Positions 11,417 to 23,803 of a DNA stretch of 64,000 nucleotides are shown here, one piece after another (position 1 is the stretch's first letter; each line of letters begins with the position of its first letter). This stretch comes from Steromphala cineraria. Lineage: Eukaryota; Mollusca; Gastropoda; Trochida; Trochidae. The notes under the pieces are model-generated. The model worked only from the letters and a program-made list of their open reading frames with translations. It was not told the DNA's origin and searched no databases. Made by a program: the position numbers and the translations under genes. Location: the NCBI GenBank assembly GCA_916613615.1, contig OU744731.1:51684645-51748644 (forward strand), written 5' to 3'.

Positions 11417-13223
11417 ATCCGTTAATTACTTGTTGACATGGAAACTCCAATCAGCTATAGAAATCTGCGAAAATGACAGGAAAGAAGCCTTGTATCTGGC
11501 ATGCAACTGGTATTATAAGATCAAAGTTTCGCTAATATTTGAGTTTCATGTGATAGGAATATATGAGTACTTGAAATATTAACATTTGATAAAATTATTG
11601 ATATTGTTGAATATTTCAGAATTGTCTGCTAAACATTCATGCAAACCATGCAAATCATTCTCATTTTCTCGTTTCTTGGAGTGTTCAACATATCTTAAAT
11701 AGATATCAAAAATTATATATTTTTATTATTATTTTTATTTTATTTTTATTATTTTAAAAAGACATGAACGTACACGCAAATATTTGAAAGGTTAAAAAGT
11801 GCTATTTCGTTTTTCCATTTTTTGATATCTGATTGGGAATGTAATTATTCTCATCCCTTGTTAAACTTTACAAATATGAAAAGGGTAAAGATACGACAAA
11901 GGTAGGTTTTATGAAGGGACGTTGATGTTTGGTTTTATGTAAGCCCATGAAACAGTATCACCCGCCTTGTTGTCGAGATGGAGTGACCATTAATAATTCA
12001 GAGAATGAGTCTCAAGTGACAATACTCCGCACGTCTGAAGATGTAGATAACATTCCTCTGGAAATCGATACAAGAATTAATATTGACTTATTTTCCTTAT
12101 TAAAACGATGTACAAGATATCCTTATGTCTTCTGTATTAACACATCAACATATTTGTTTTTTTGAAAAGCAAACTTACGGAGGAACACTGGAAAATTGAT
12201 GTAGTTATTCTTTATGAATATGAAAACATCAATGTCAATTTAGATTTCGTTCAAGAAAACTTCATCGGTTTAACATCTTATAAGATGTTGGATTTTAATC
12301 AGTGAAAACGAAAAGGAGTAATTAAGAAGAATATTAAACATTCGTTTATAATAATTACTTCTAATTGCGTTGCATCTTACGAACACTCAAATTAGAAAAA
12401 AAACACTACCATTATACAGGTACATGCCTTACAATTTGGCCCGTGTTGAAACTACTGTAAATCGTTATGTAATAGTACAGAGAAGTTAACAACCGCATCG
12501 CGAGGTCAATACGATTTAACGAGACGAATAGAAGAGAAGATTACTCCAGGAAGCACATGCTGTTTTATAGTTTTCTTCTCCACGTCCTGTCGATTCGCGA
12601 CCAAGAAACCCTTCTACGACACGCTGGTCGTGGGCAGAGAGACAGCGAGGGGCACGGCAGAGACTTACAGCACTGCACACTCGTGTGAGAGGAGGCGAGG
12701 ACATCCAAACATGGGACAAGCACGTTTATATCATTGAGAGGAGACGATTTTTGATCGCTTTATAGCAATGTCAGGTACAATACCCCTTGATTATTGCACC
12801 AAGACGTTGATGTATATGCACCATCGAATGGTCTATAGTTTATATTTGCTATGCAGAAGGCTTTAAAAGTGTACAAATTCCATATTGACAATGTCTTTGA
12901 ATGACTCAATGACGAATGACAAGCAGTCACGAACACCACAGTGCACATGTATACATATACTTCTAGCATAGATATCACTAGCTTTATTTTTTTCACGTTG
13001 CTTCTCTTATATTCTTGTCTGTAATTGAACTTTACGAACCACAGCGTGCGGTAATGAGAACATATTCACATTTTTTACTCTATCCCCACACGGACACAAT
13101 TGATGGTTAATCTATTTAACCAGTGTGTCGTCTTCTATAAGACTCGTACAGTAGTTCATAAAACACAATCCACTCTGCTTTCACAAAGTCCAAATGAAAT
13201 ACTTTCTCAGATGAGAGGCACTT
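11417..13223. other. intergenic, possible exon-like islands
   Basis: Mostly AT-rich, with a low-complexity T/A stretch at 11700-11760. Two GC-richer islands stand out. One is 11929-12100, with a 78-codon + ORF containing NNSENESQVTILRTSEDVDN. The other is 12500-12720, open on both strands. Neither matches a family I know or has convincing splice sites. Confidence 0.35.
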
Positions 13224-13246
13224 AATATATATATATATATATATAT
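13224..13246. repeat. (AT)n microsatellite
   Basis: About 23 bp of AT dinucleotide immediately left of the foldback arm. Confidence 0.85.
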
Positions 13247-13362
13247 TAAAAAGAAGAAGATGAAGTTGAATTAAGTTTGGCAAACGTTTTCAGCAGGTAC
13301 ATCCTGTACCTGCTTCATCAGGCCGTTTAATTCAGTAACTGAATACTCTAGAAGTATTGAAG
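13247..13362 (-). repeat. left arm of foldback element
   Basis: About 115 bp that reappears as its reverse complement at 13557-13674. About 100 bp of the outer part is essentially identical, and the inner end differs by small indels. The arm carries a complete minus-strand hammerhead ribozyme. Penelope-like elements can carry terminal repeats in inverted as well as direct orientation, so the arm may be such a terminal repeat. Confidence 0.85.
13268..13333 (-). ncRNA. type I hammerhead ribozyme (minus strand)
   Basis: Exact reverse complement of the ribozyme at 13581-13646, with the same CTGATGA core (complement of 13315-13321), 10-bp stem II, GAAA and two-part stem I. Predicted self-cleavage on the minus-strand RNA lies between the bases complementary to 13282 and 13281. 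Its role would be self-cleavage of a retroelement transcript. Confidence 0.8.
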
Positions 13363-13549
13363 CAAAAGTATTGGTATTAATGTTAGCAAAATACCGACGA
13401 AAATACCTCAACACAGTATAGAACCTACAAGATGACAATTCTTTCGAAAATATATGAATGGAGTGAATTCATGCAAATCATTGTGTATTGAAGCAAAAGC
13501 ATTGGTATTAATGTTAGCAAAATACCGACGAAAATACCTCAACACAGTA
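13355..13549 (+). repeat. two direct copies of an internal element segment
   Basis: The spacer between the ribozyme arms contains a segment starting TATTGAAGCAAAAG twice: a long copy at 13355-13481 and a shorter one at 13486-13549. A third copy lies inverted at 14484-14589. The shared segment therefore belongs to the same mobile family as the ribozyme arms. Confidence 0.8.
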
Positions 13550-13556
13550 CACTTCA

Positions 13557-13674
13557 TCAATACACTTCTATTCAGTTACTGAATTAAACGGCCTGATGAA
13601 GCAGGTACAGGATGTACCTGCTGAAAACGTTTGCCAAACTTAATTCAACTTCATCTTCTTCTTTTTAATATGTA
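13557..13674 (+). repeat. right arm of foldback element
   Basis: Inverted partner of 13247-13362. It ends in a T/C-rich tail (CATCTTCTTCTTTTT), as does the left arm on the other strand. Confidence 0.85.
13581..13646 (+). ncRNA. type I hammerhead ribozyme (plus strand)
   Basis: All hammerhead parts are in order. The 5' side of stem I is GAATTAA, an internal loop AC, then GGC. The core CTGATGA lies at 13593-13599. Stem II is AGCAGGTACA (13600-13609) pairing perfectly with TGTACCTGCT (13613-13622) around a GGA loop. GAAA is at 13623-13626. Next comes the self-complementary AACGTT, where stem III would be, and then the 3' side of stem I: GCC, internal loop AAAC, TTAATTC. Stem I thus has 3 bp, an asymmetric loop and 7 bp. 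Predicted cleavage follows T13632. Stem III is too short to close alone, as in Penelope-like and retrozyme hammerheads that act as dimers through a palindromic stem III. The role would be processing of element RNA. Identification is by secondary structure only. Confidence 0.85.
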
Positions 13675-13703
13675 CTACCATAGAGTTTGAACATTCTTTG
13701 TGA

Positions 13704-13709
<6 letters not shown>

Positions 13710-13750
<41 letters not shown>
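13710..13750. repeat. (AT)n microsatellite
   Basis: About 40 bp of AT dinucleotide about 35 bp right of the right foldback arm. It mirrors the AT run left of the left arm. Confidence 0.85.
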
Positions 13751-13751
<1 letters not shown>

Positions 13752-14330
13752 CACTAATGTTTATGTATAGAAATCACGCTTTAGCTATTAGAATGATAAC
13801 TATAGTAAAATGTAAAGGCTTTCACAAGGGTGTATAGAATAGCACAACAATAACGAAACAAAGCAACCTAGCAAATTAGTTATTACTACTGTTGTCATGC
13901 CTAATGTACTTCTTGAACTTAAACTTAATCTCTTTAACAAAAACGAAACCATTCCCACAAAAGGAATCACATTTTCACAGTTTTTAATCAGCAGTTGCCA
14001 CCAGCTACTTGCAAACCTTGTTACTATTAAGCACGACCACAGGTTGTTTCAGCAACTGATACCGGCATTCACCTTTAAGATCACATTCATGATTTACGAA
14101 GGCATTTATATCAAGGTTCATTATTTCCTTCGATTTCCTGTCAAAATATCCCTTTCTCATACTGACGTCTTTATACCTGTAATGAATACATTGCTAGACC
14201 TAGATCTTGAACCGAAAGAGGTTGAAATTACCATGGAAAGGTCAAAGTTATGTTTTCTTTAACTAACTCGTGTACACTTCTAGAGTATTTAAGTCACGTT
14301 AGTCCGTTTAAACAGTGCGATTAGTAATTA

Positions 14331-14589
14331 TCATATAAAGCATTCCACCTCCAACAGTTCATTTGATACATCAACTAAACTTAGATTATTCAATACCAAG
14401 TTGGTGGCACTCAAGTGCAGATTCCCTTCAATAAATACAAACTTCAACTCCCTTTCTACCTTTCTGACTAACAGCTTAGTTTTAATGATTTGCATGAATT
14501 CACTCCATTCATATATTTTCGAAAGAATTGTCATCTTGTAGGTTCTATACTGTGTTGAGGTATTTTCGTCGGTATTTTGCTAACATTAA
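14331..14589 (-). mobile_element. element fragment linked to the hammerhead foldback
   Basis: The minus strand of 14484-14589 repeats the segment found twice between the ribozyme arms. From that repeat an ORF runs to 14331 (67 codons from ATG 14534, open a further 15 codons upstream). It encodes a Leu/Val-rich peptide containing KTKLLVRKVERELKF and NLHLSATNLVLNNLSL. This could be coding sequence of the element that supplied the ribozymes, but I see no reverse transcriptase or GIY-YIG motif. The ORF at 13897-14262 (+) lies between the pieces and has no recognisable domain. Confidence 0.5.
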
Positions 14590-17007
14590 ATGTTAAATTG
14601 TCATTATTAATTCAAAATGTTATTTATTTAGACAACCTATTATGCTTGCAATGTAATGTCATTTGGCGTTTAAATTCATTTGAATTGACCGCGCAACCGT
14701 ATTGTCTTGTGTCATATTACTACCTTCATCATTACAGTGCTTGTCCTCCGGCTGTCATCCAGATGGAGGGAATAAGTTAGTGCGTTGGTTTTAAAGTGTT
14801 GTCAACAATATTTCACTGAAGCACTCAAACCCACCAAAACGCGATATGATATTGAGCCTAGTGATGGCACCAACACGGAATTGTCAGACGCAAAATATGT
14901 GACGTCACAGTTTTCGATATAACGATGATAGCAAATAGATCAAAGGGTAATAATTACAAACCGCCAATTTGATTCCTGGCTTAACGGACTCCTACAACTT
15001 ATATATAGTATTGACAATGTTAATTAACAAGACTATCTTCATTAACTCTAACGCTGTCTCGTTTCACATTGGATTTAATTACCATGTGTGCATGTCTCAT
15101 TACCACGCTATATTACCCAACAGACTAAACCCGGACACGATTAAATTAGGAACGGATTATGAAAATGTAGTCCATGTCAGTCAAAATAATGTAAACTCAA
15201 TATGATGTGCCCGAAGCATATTAATATTGAACGAAAACTTCTCTTAATGAATTTGCTTTCCATAGTTATTTTAATGTGTTATTGTTACTTGGGAATGCGG
15301 GTAATGTCATGGATGTGGACATTGGTAAAGACATATCAGAAAAAGATTCAAAACAGTCGGGACAAACGTTTTGCATTATCATTAATGACGGCACAGTGCT
15401 TAGACGTCACAGACACACCAACATCAAAGTGATATGACGTCAAAAGCACCATGACGTCACAATAATATTAGATCACTGCACTGCTTATTAGCAAATAGTG
15501 CAGTGTTCATAGATGTACATTCTCATGCAAAGGTAAAAACATATTTGGATGATTAATAGAATTTCGCCCTTGTGTTTTCTTATATCAAATATGTAAACAC
15601 TTGTTGAAAAAAAGTCTCTGATATGTCTTACTTTTTCAATTTGTGTGTCAGAAGATATCAGAAGACACTTGGATGATATCCTCTGTATGGTACAATTGTG
15701 ATGTGATATAACCGTAATGATATATGAAACCAAAGACAAAAACCAAAAAGGCATTCAGTGCTATCACCTTTTCTTGGTGTCTAATGAAAAGGTCTTGCTA
15801 TATTTAAATTCATTTACTTACATTATACGAATACTATATGGAGAGGAAATGATCTTTCAACAAAACCGCTTTACATATGTTTGAACAATCATGATATGCA
15901 GTTTGTAACTGTATAAAATGTATCTGCTTAACACATCATGTTGTGCTCTCCTTTGTTTTATTATAGTCAATCTAGACGGTATCTATAAGGAGATAACATT
16001 TCGGAGATAGTATAACGTCAAGAAAAGAGTGGAATTTTGTCTTCTTCTTGAAAGGTGATGTGAAGGAACTTAAGTCTTCTCTACGGCTATGGAAACTGAC
16101 TGAATACTCAATTGGAATTGTGTCTGTTTTTACAACTATATAAGGAAGCAAGTTGATTAGAGACTACTGTTCGGCTGTACAAAAAAAATATAACTATTAG
16201 ACGCGAGAACACAAATGGAAGAAAACTTAAATACATGTAGTTTATGCGATGCATCACAGTCAAAGTCTCAAGATACATTTAGCAACAATAAGATAGTTAA
16301 AATAGTTAGCGGATTGAATCTAAGCTGTTTTGTTTGTTCAGTTGCTGCTTAATAAGTTCAAAGTACACATAACGATCATTCATATACGTTTATCAACACC
16401 AATTATATTAACCAAACAGTTATTATCTATGCAAAAAAATCTTTAAAAAATAAAATATGTTTTTTTTTCTTTAATAAGTAGATTACTCATTTCGGTTTTT
16501 TAATTTTCTCACATTCAAGAAACAGGTTCTTTTCGAAAACAAAACGCGAACATTGGGTCCAGACTTCGTTAAATGCAATATCACAAAATGGTACTGTAGA
16601 TTTCTAGCAGCTGATCATCCTTGCAAAACATGTTCGATTAATGATATTTGCTAACAGCTTTGCCTTAATCAGTTTATATTGGAGATTGCTCCGTAAAGTG
16701 GTCATTTGTGCCTTGTTTGTCAATAAATATCTTCTTTGAATCAGTCAAACGCTTAAGGAACAATTCATCATAATTGAAATACATTGGTGGCTTTTTGATA
16801 ACATTTATTTGAAATAATTTCAAGATATCAGGTACCTCACATTTGAGTTTCGCCGGAAATTGAATGATGCTAATCTTGATGGAGACCTTCTAATTATTGT
16901 GATACTAACAGGATAAGATGAAGCCAAATCTTGTTTATTTTAATGTGTTGTGCATAACCACCATCACACTGTCACGTGATGTGAGCTTGTTAACGTGTAC
17001 ATAACTC
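14590..17007. other. intergenic with clustered CRE palindromes
   Basis: No gene recognised; the ORFs are short and lack domains. The notable content is the TGACGTCA motif at 14900-14907 and the cluster described in the next entry. Confidence 0.4.
15402..15459. promoter_or_regulatory. cluster of CRE/ATF-type palindromes
   Basis: AGACGTCA at about 15402, TGACGTCA at 15435-15442 and again at 15452-15459 fall within 58 bp. TGACGTCA is the consensus site for CREB/ATF bZIP factors. No adjacent start site or gene is evident, so any enhancer role is conjecture. Confidence 0.3.
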
Positions 17008-17196
17008 ATTCATTCAATAATCATGACCATGCATTCAATAATCATTATCATTCATTCATTAATCATTATCATTCATTCAATAACCATGATCATTCATTCA
17101 TTAATCATTATCATTCATTCATTAATCATTATCATTCATTCAATAACCATGATCATTCATTCATTAATCATGATCATTCATTCAATAATCATGATC
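17008..17196 (+). repeat. 21-bp minisatellite, 9 copies
   Basis: Nine 21-bp units of the form ATTCATTCATTAATCATTATC, with variants at the AATCATTATC part (AACCATGATC, AATCATGATC). Because 21 is a multiple of 3, the array is open in more than one frame, giving His/Ser/Phe/Asn-rich pseudo-ORFs. I do not regard these as genes. The array ends in GTGGGTTCTATCCG, loosely box B-like. Confidence 0.92.
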
Positions 17197-17707
17197 GTGG
17201 GTTCTATCCGTTAAACAGATGACGCTAGACTTGACGCATATATACTTTACATTTCGACACTAACAGGCTCAAGTACCCCGAGGAAATGTAAATGAACAAA
17301 CATGTCATATAAAAGATCGTTAATCTCAATCACGCGTGAAATGGCTTCCTTCTAGCTTCCAGCCATTTAGATCCAGACCAACAGATTATCAATCGCCTCC
17401 CGCTCTTGTGTTTTGACCTTGATTTCACAACATGTACTATGAGGGTGTTCTTACTTCAACGGGGATAGATCTTCCAGTGCTGACATATTGATTTCTTTTG
17501 TGTTGACACTAAAGCCCATGTTTATTATCAATAAAGAATTCGATGATGCAGTTAATATTAGTCTTTTTTATGTGAAGTAATTTTTGTCTTGACTTCATTT
17601 GTCGTAATTGTAAAGACAATGACAATACACTGACTCTGGACAATGAGACTAACTAAATGAAGCGTATATCTATATAAGTATATTTCTTCTTTAACAAAAT
17701 TGGTATT
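17197..17707. other. spacer between two minisatellites
   Basis: AT-rich sequence with no gene or repeat that I can identify. Confidence 0.5.
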
Positions 17708-17995
17708 GTCACAGGTAACAGGGATGTCACAGGTAACAGGGATGTCACAGGTAACAGGGATGTCACAGGTAACAGGGATGTCACAGGTAACAGGGATGCC
17801 ACAGGTAACAGGGATGCCACAGGTAACAGGCATGTCACAGGTAACAGGGATGCCACAGGTAACAGGGATGCCACAGGTAACAGGGATGTCACAGGTAACA
17901 GGGATGTCACAGGTAACAGGGATGTCACAGGTAACAGGGATGTCACAGGTAACAGGGATGTCACAGGTAACAGGGATGTCACAGGTAACAGGGAT
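17708..17995 (+). repeat. 18-bp minisatellite, 16 copies
   Basis: Exactly 288 bp made of sixteen 18-bp units (GTCACAGGTAACAGGGAT), with GTC/GCC and GGGAT/GGCAT variants. The unit is a multiple of 3 and lacks stops in several frames, so both strands show long ORFs (SQVTGM repeats on +, LLPVTS or IPVTCD on -). No start context, splice site or flanking coding sequence supports translation. Confidence 0.95.
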
Positions 17996-20900
17996 GAGTG
18001 CAACAGGTTACTAATGTTTATTTTCTATTGTCTGTATTTCGCTTACTGTCCTGGTGACCGGACAAGAAACCAGTAGCAACTATTGGGTAGTGCTCAGTAT
18101 GTACTAACTACAAGACAGGCCGAACTGAATAGCTTCAGTTAGGAGAGTTTCTCTAGGGACTCATCAATAAATCAAGAGACGGAATACAATAGAGAACTGA
18201 AGTTATACTGCTTATTACTGTAGTTATGTGTATCCGACATCAATCAATCAATAGTTAATGAAAAGTCGACAAACAAACGTACTAAGCGTGCCTTTTGAAA
18301 ATCAATGACCTTCCAGAAAATGCTTAGGTTTATTTTGTCATACAATTGAACCCGATAACTAGTAGGTGCTATCTGACGCTGTGTCAGATAAAAGGAGGAT
18401 ATGCTAGAATTATTGTATTGTATTCTTATTGAAAAATTATTCAAATAATACCCCAATATCCCTAACTATTTGATTAAAGCACACTGACATCTTATATAAA
18501 GGTTGTCAAAGTTCATACGCATCACAATACCATTGACATGGCTAAATGCATGTCAAGGAAACAATTAAGGAAGGAATATACTATTCATAGGGGAATGATA
18601 AGTAATGGAGCGGCACGATCCTTTGAATATTAGACTTTGGACACTACTAAGTATTCTTGAAAATCGATAGAGATATAATTCAAATACCGCCTGCTGGGTA
18701 AAATCACAATCGAAGTACTATTCATCGTGACTTCAATTATTTATTAACGTCAGGTTTCTTTATCTTGTCTGGTTGAAATTTTAACATGTCAACTCATAAT
18801 TAAACAGCTAAAAAAATTACAATGCTTTCCTCGTATACAGTTTTGTGAAAATATATATTTAGATTGGTCAGATACATAATTGAGCTCCCCGGTCAAGGCC
18901 TTCGCCCAGTCTAGTCTGGGTGTAAATATGTACATGTATTCGAGGTACAATTACATCTTGTTTTCATGTATACAAACAAACCAAAAATACTAAAATATGA
19001 CAAATGATTTCATGACGGTATTTTATACAGAAATAGAATCATTCATTCATTCATTCATTCATAGAATCAGACTTAAAACACGTACACCACCACAATGAAT
19101 GTTAATTAAGTGTTAAAAAGCATATTGCTTCTGAAATGTGAAAGGTTATAACAAATGTTATTGTAGATCATCCTAACCTCTCCGAGACTTAACTCACGCC
19201 AGTCTCGTTTCCTGGAGCACGTTCTACTAACTGTAAGCATTCACATCTGGAGACTCCCAGTGGAATCGGTAATTGCACATGTATAATGCAAGTGAGTACA
19301 CAATCTGAATCCTTATCAGATTACTTGACATAAGACTCTTCAGATAACTATAAATGCCCTGTTTCCCACAAAGGCGTTATATGACATTGTCATCATTGAG
19401 ATGTTAAACTATTTATCGACATCAGATTCCATTCCTATGTTTCTTTACTTATGCCCTAATAATGTCAATGTTTATTGAATGGAATCTATATTTATGCTCT
19501 ACGTATATGCGCATGTACATATACATCTGCACCCATTTTTAATTCCATAAAATCCACTTGATGAATGGAGTAAGTATGTATACGTTTACAGTTCTAAATA
19601 CCCGTCATTGCCATCAGTTCAAAGAAAAACTTATCAAATAAAAAGATAAAAATATCAGACTATGGATTATTTTCAATATACATCTGTTAGTTAATTGGTC
19701 GATGGCTAGATGCTGTGTTAATTAAAAGACATCTTTAAAAAATAATTGACATCTACTGTGGGGTATCTGTCAGAGGCATCGGCTTGTTGGCAGTTTCAAA
19801 CATGTCAAATTGAAATCGTACAGAAAGACGATCCCTTGCAACACTTCAAACTTTCAACAGAAAAACGTCTCACGGGAGTTGCTGTCAATGTACAGCTGAC
19901 AACGTTCTCTTAGATTTCAAGACAAGACTTAAATCCTTGGCTTTAAACAACCAATTATGTTGTCAAGATGTAAACCTAGTATAAATGGGAGACGTTTCTT
20001 TGAGGCTTGCCTTTCACGGCAGTGTGTACATTGCATAAGACATGTATGTGTCCTCTGTGATACTGTCGAAATTTTTATACGTGTTTTTCTTTCAACGTCG
20101 AGTTAGATTCATCAACTATTGAGATACATTTAGCATACGTTATTTATTCAGAAGTTTAGATAGCTTTTCATTCCTCCAGACTAGCGTTTACTGGCATATA
20201 CAATTTAGAAGAAAGAAGGGTTTGTGACATTTTCAAAGAAATTACAATGGAACAAGAAAGAGCTTAATATCAATTAGTTTATCTCCTCCCATTCTCTTCC
20301 CATAAAAGCAGTTCAAGTCATTAAATGTTGTTAATCGAGCCTGTGTTCGCCGAGTTTGTGAGGTAGAATGGGAGATGCTTGATTGGAGGCAATCAATGCT
20401 AGTTTCGCAATCAGAGTACTGTTTTAAAATCATCATTTTGGCGTTGTCTTTTGCTAAAAAAAAACATGGATTTGGTTTAATAAGATCAGAAGTTCGATCA
20501 ACATTTCATGTCTTGTTCTGCCTCTGTGCCCAGTGTGGGGAAAGTATTGTTTCCTCCAGCATCTGTCATATTCTTCAAACAATTGTAGGAACATCCTTTA
20601 ATGTACATAATGTTCAAATCATTAAATCTCAGGGCCAATAAGATCTAAGGTATTCTTCATATCAAGGTTGTAAACAGACGAACATAGCCTCTTATCATCT
20701 GTACTGATTTGATTATTATGCAGGAGCAGAGGTGGATACAATGCATGCCATACTTAACGTATATAAATAGTTGGTGTTGAGTGAAGAAGAAATCATTTAC
20801 TTTACACTAAACGTTCGTGGGCATCACCTGTTGAAATGTATTTGATCACGGAAAAACGTTCATGATTACAATTACATATATGAAAATTTTATTCATTTAG

Positions 20901-23444
20901 ATAGGACTACTTCCAAAAGCATAATGCATCAATATCTGTCACCACCACAACCAACAGGATATATGTTGTTATTGTAACAATTGTAATTGGTCTAAATATG
21001 AGTGGCTGCAGAGTGGAATGTTCTGCAACCAAATGTCCTGATCAACCGTGAGGGTACTTTAAGTTGTAACTGAGTACTGGATGTCAGTGTAGGCACAGAC
21101 AAGGTCCTGCAAGTACTGTGGAACTTTACCTTACAAACAATGATGTGTCAGCACAAGTAGTTTACACTCTTTGTCAGGCTACCAGTGTAGTTGTTTGAGT
21201 CTTGGAATTATGTTATGACAGCTTCTTTTCGTTCAAACTACAAGCCTTGCAGCTATGTTATTAGTCTTCTGTGAGCTCTTTATGTTTTCCTCAGATGTTC
21301 AGATTATTGTTGCAGTTATCGATTCGTGACAAGATCAAAGATCTTACATGTGACGCAGCGGCTGACTGAATGATCATGTGGCGGATACTTGATAGATCAG
21401 ATGTGAAAGCATTTTTTCACTATTTCGCTTGCCTGTCTATCAATGCTAAGTCCAGGAACACGGCATGATTCTTCACAACTAGAGAAAACAGAATAGTGGG
21501 ATTACCAACTGATCCACAGTCACGTTCTGCATTCGTTTGTTTGAGTAAAAGAGAATTGATTCGGGGTTTTTTGTTCATTCATTTAAGACAGTTATACATC
21601 CTTACTTAATACTCTTTAAAACAGGTCACCATGTTAGTGATGGCATCATGTTGTGCAAATACATCACCCTTGGATTTAAACGTCATCAGCGTAGAGCATA
21701 GTAAGCAGTGTCAAGTTGACACCTCTAAGTGGAGCTAGACATTATTGGTTTAAGATCAGGCAAAGACACATTTACCTGAGTTAAGACGAATGAAGTTTTT
21801 GAAACAATACAACTTGGAATATGTATATAGAGCAGAGATTTCTGCACCAATTGATAGATGCCAATAATGTAATACTATGTATTATTGTAACTTCTATTGT
21901 ACCTAAAAGATTGGATTGGATTAGAGAATGTCATGTGATGCCAATGTCATAAACAAAAGGGTAAATTTTCATGTGATGACTCTTGACTCAAATAATTCGA
22001 TGTGGATTCGGATATTGTATGCCACTTGAATTAAACATGAGACAAGATTGATTTTCATAAAAAGTCTTGTGGTTGGGAAAACATAGAGTCACGAGGACGT
22101 GCTGTTGTGGCCTGTCTATCTTTATCCACGGTTGATGTCCCCGCGTTATGGATTTATTATTATCATTTTAATTTTTATTTATTATTGAGCAGAATTCAAA
22201 TATAGTTCACGATTGCATCTTATTAACATTTATCCAATTGATGGCCCCTTTATTATCAAAAAGATTTTGTTGATTTTATTTACTTAGCAAAGTATGTATA
22301 AAGTGTAGAACACGTGATAACGAAAATCCCCTCGAAATAAAACAAAACATTAGCAAATACTTTAAAAATAAAAAAGACGCTGTTGTCGGTACTGTACTGA
22401 GAGATGTTCAAGGTTGATGACAAGACGGTTGATTTTGAACGGTTCAACCGTCCTTCAATGCTAAACGAACGCTGATAATTCATTATTTTGCTTCATTGTG
22501 TAAAGCGGTTGTGATATTGTACCTGAAACCGCATCTTAACATAACCCTTTCATAACTCTCCGCTTTAACTCAAACTTCCAAATCTCCGTGTTGACAAAAC
22601 ACGTCCAATGAATACAAAAATGAGATTTTCCTAACTAAAATAAGGCAAGATATTTTTTAATTTAGTTATGAAAATGATGATCGGAACGCGATTGTTGGTT
22701 TGATAATTTTGCATATATATCTTTGAAGAGATACAATATTATTTTGAGGGAAAATACGAAACATTGGAAAAAATATAATACATTAAAATTTTAAAACGGC
22801 GGGGGTTCGGTTGCACCCGATCAGCCGATTGCAAAAGTAGAACGGCATTAGGACATCGCTATTGTTGAATAACCTATTTTGGTTACACCATAGGTGTTGA
22901 ATAACGTGTAACTGGTTACAACACCTGTTTCAAATAACAAAACTGTCAATAGTTACTTTCCCCATCTTCGCAATATAGATTTTGACCTACTTACACACCT
23001 GTCTGTCACATATTTCCCAATAACCAGGTGTTAAGATGTCATGTTGATGTATCACTGAAACGATGTTTCATATACGAACATCTGTTGTGACAGATATTGA
23101 TTTTTCTCAGCTTTTATAAACCTAGGTCAGAGTCAGTCTGCTGTTTTGTAGGTTGCTTCTTCTCTATGAATAACCTCTTAAGAAGTTTTACTTCCGATCA
23201 TAAACCTCTATTGATATCACTATGTTTTTTCTGTGGGGATACTTTTATTCGTATTTTAAAAATTTCAAAACAATTTCGTTTCCAAAGGCAGTTATCTAAA
23301 ATAAGCCATTCTGTTCTCTGCTCCGGGCAATTATCTGAAATATTTTCGAACAATGTAGTTGAAGATTTTTTGTTAAAGTCAAAGTGTCAACTTACTATAA
23401 CTTTTGAAAATCTTATTTTCACATCTGCAAATGTTTTGGGCGAT
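17996..23444. other. intergenic, no gene identified
   Basis: Over 5 kb of AT-rich sequence with only short ORFs lacking domains. The only features seen are a (CATT)6 microsatellite at 19039 and a short near-palindrome CCCAGTCTAGTCTGGG near 18906. At 22975-23040 a stretch weakly resembles block f of the 26-52 kb modules and may be an outlying relic of that array. Confidence 0.4.
19039..19062. repeat. (CATT)6 microsatellite
   Basis: Six tandem copies of a CATT tetranucleotide. Confidence 0.9.
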
Positions 23445-23522
23445 TTGCCGTCTTGAACCCGCAAAGTTCACAACCGAACGAACGCTGAACCAAACAGTCT
23501 GACTACTGAGCCACTGTGACAT
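23445..23522 (-). repeat. tRNA-like SINE head (degenerate)
   Basis: On the minus strand a good box A (GTGGCTCAGTAGTCAGA, complement of 23498-23515) is followed about 40 bases later by a box B-like GGGTTCAAGAC (complement of 23450-23460). The spacing fits a tRNA, but the arms do not fold into a cloverleaf, so a tRNA-derived SINE or pseudogene is more likely than a tRNA gene. Confidence 0.45.
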
Positions 23523-23803
23523 CGGCAACGGTCTGGGTTTAAGTTCTTTTATATATTATGTTTTTATATTTCATTTTAGGAAAACTTAGGCTATGCATAT
23601 CTATTCATCATTCTTTAAAATTATTAATTGACGACATAGGATTTTTGAGTCGATTCTAAAGTGAAAATCACGGAAATCAACGTATCACTGCAGATAAATG
23701 CTGGCTGCATACGAGGCTGTGTTCACGCATCGCGTTTCACATAAAGACATTTGATCGACTGCCAATGACACGTCTTTTCATTAATATGTCCACTACTTTA
23801 TAT

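Noticed and set aside
10423..11436. 337-codon ORF across the 52-bp array
   Set aside because: The repeat unit has no stop in any + frame, so any array of it is open. The peptide simply cycles through the three frames of the unit.
13897..14262. 121-codon + ORF between ribozyme element pieces
   Set aside because: No recognisable domain or repeat partner, and a hydrophobic, low-GC composition like other chance ORFs. Its location alone is not evidence.
16995..17222. His/Asn-rich repeat peptide
   Set aside because: It is wholly explained by the 21-bp DNA repeat. Two frames are equally open.
17653..18014. Overlapping ORFs on both strands with repeated SQVTGM or LLPVTS peptides
   Set aside because: Products of an 18-bp minisatellite. 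No unique coding sequence, start context or splice signals adjoin it.
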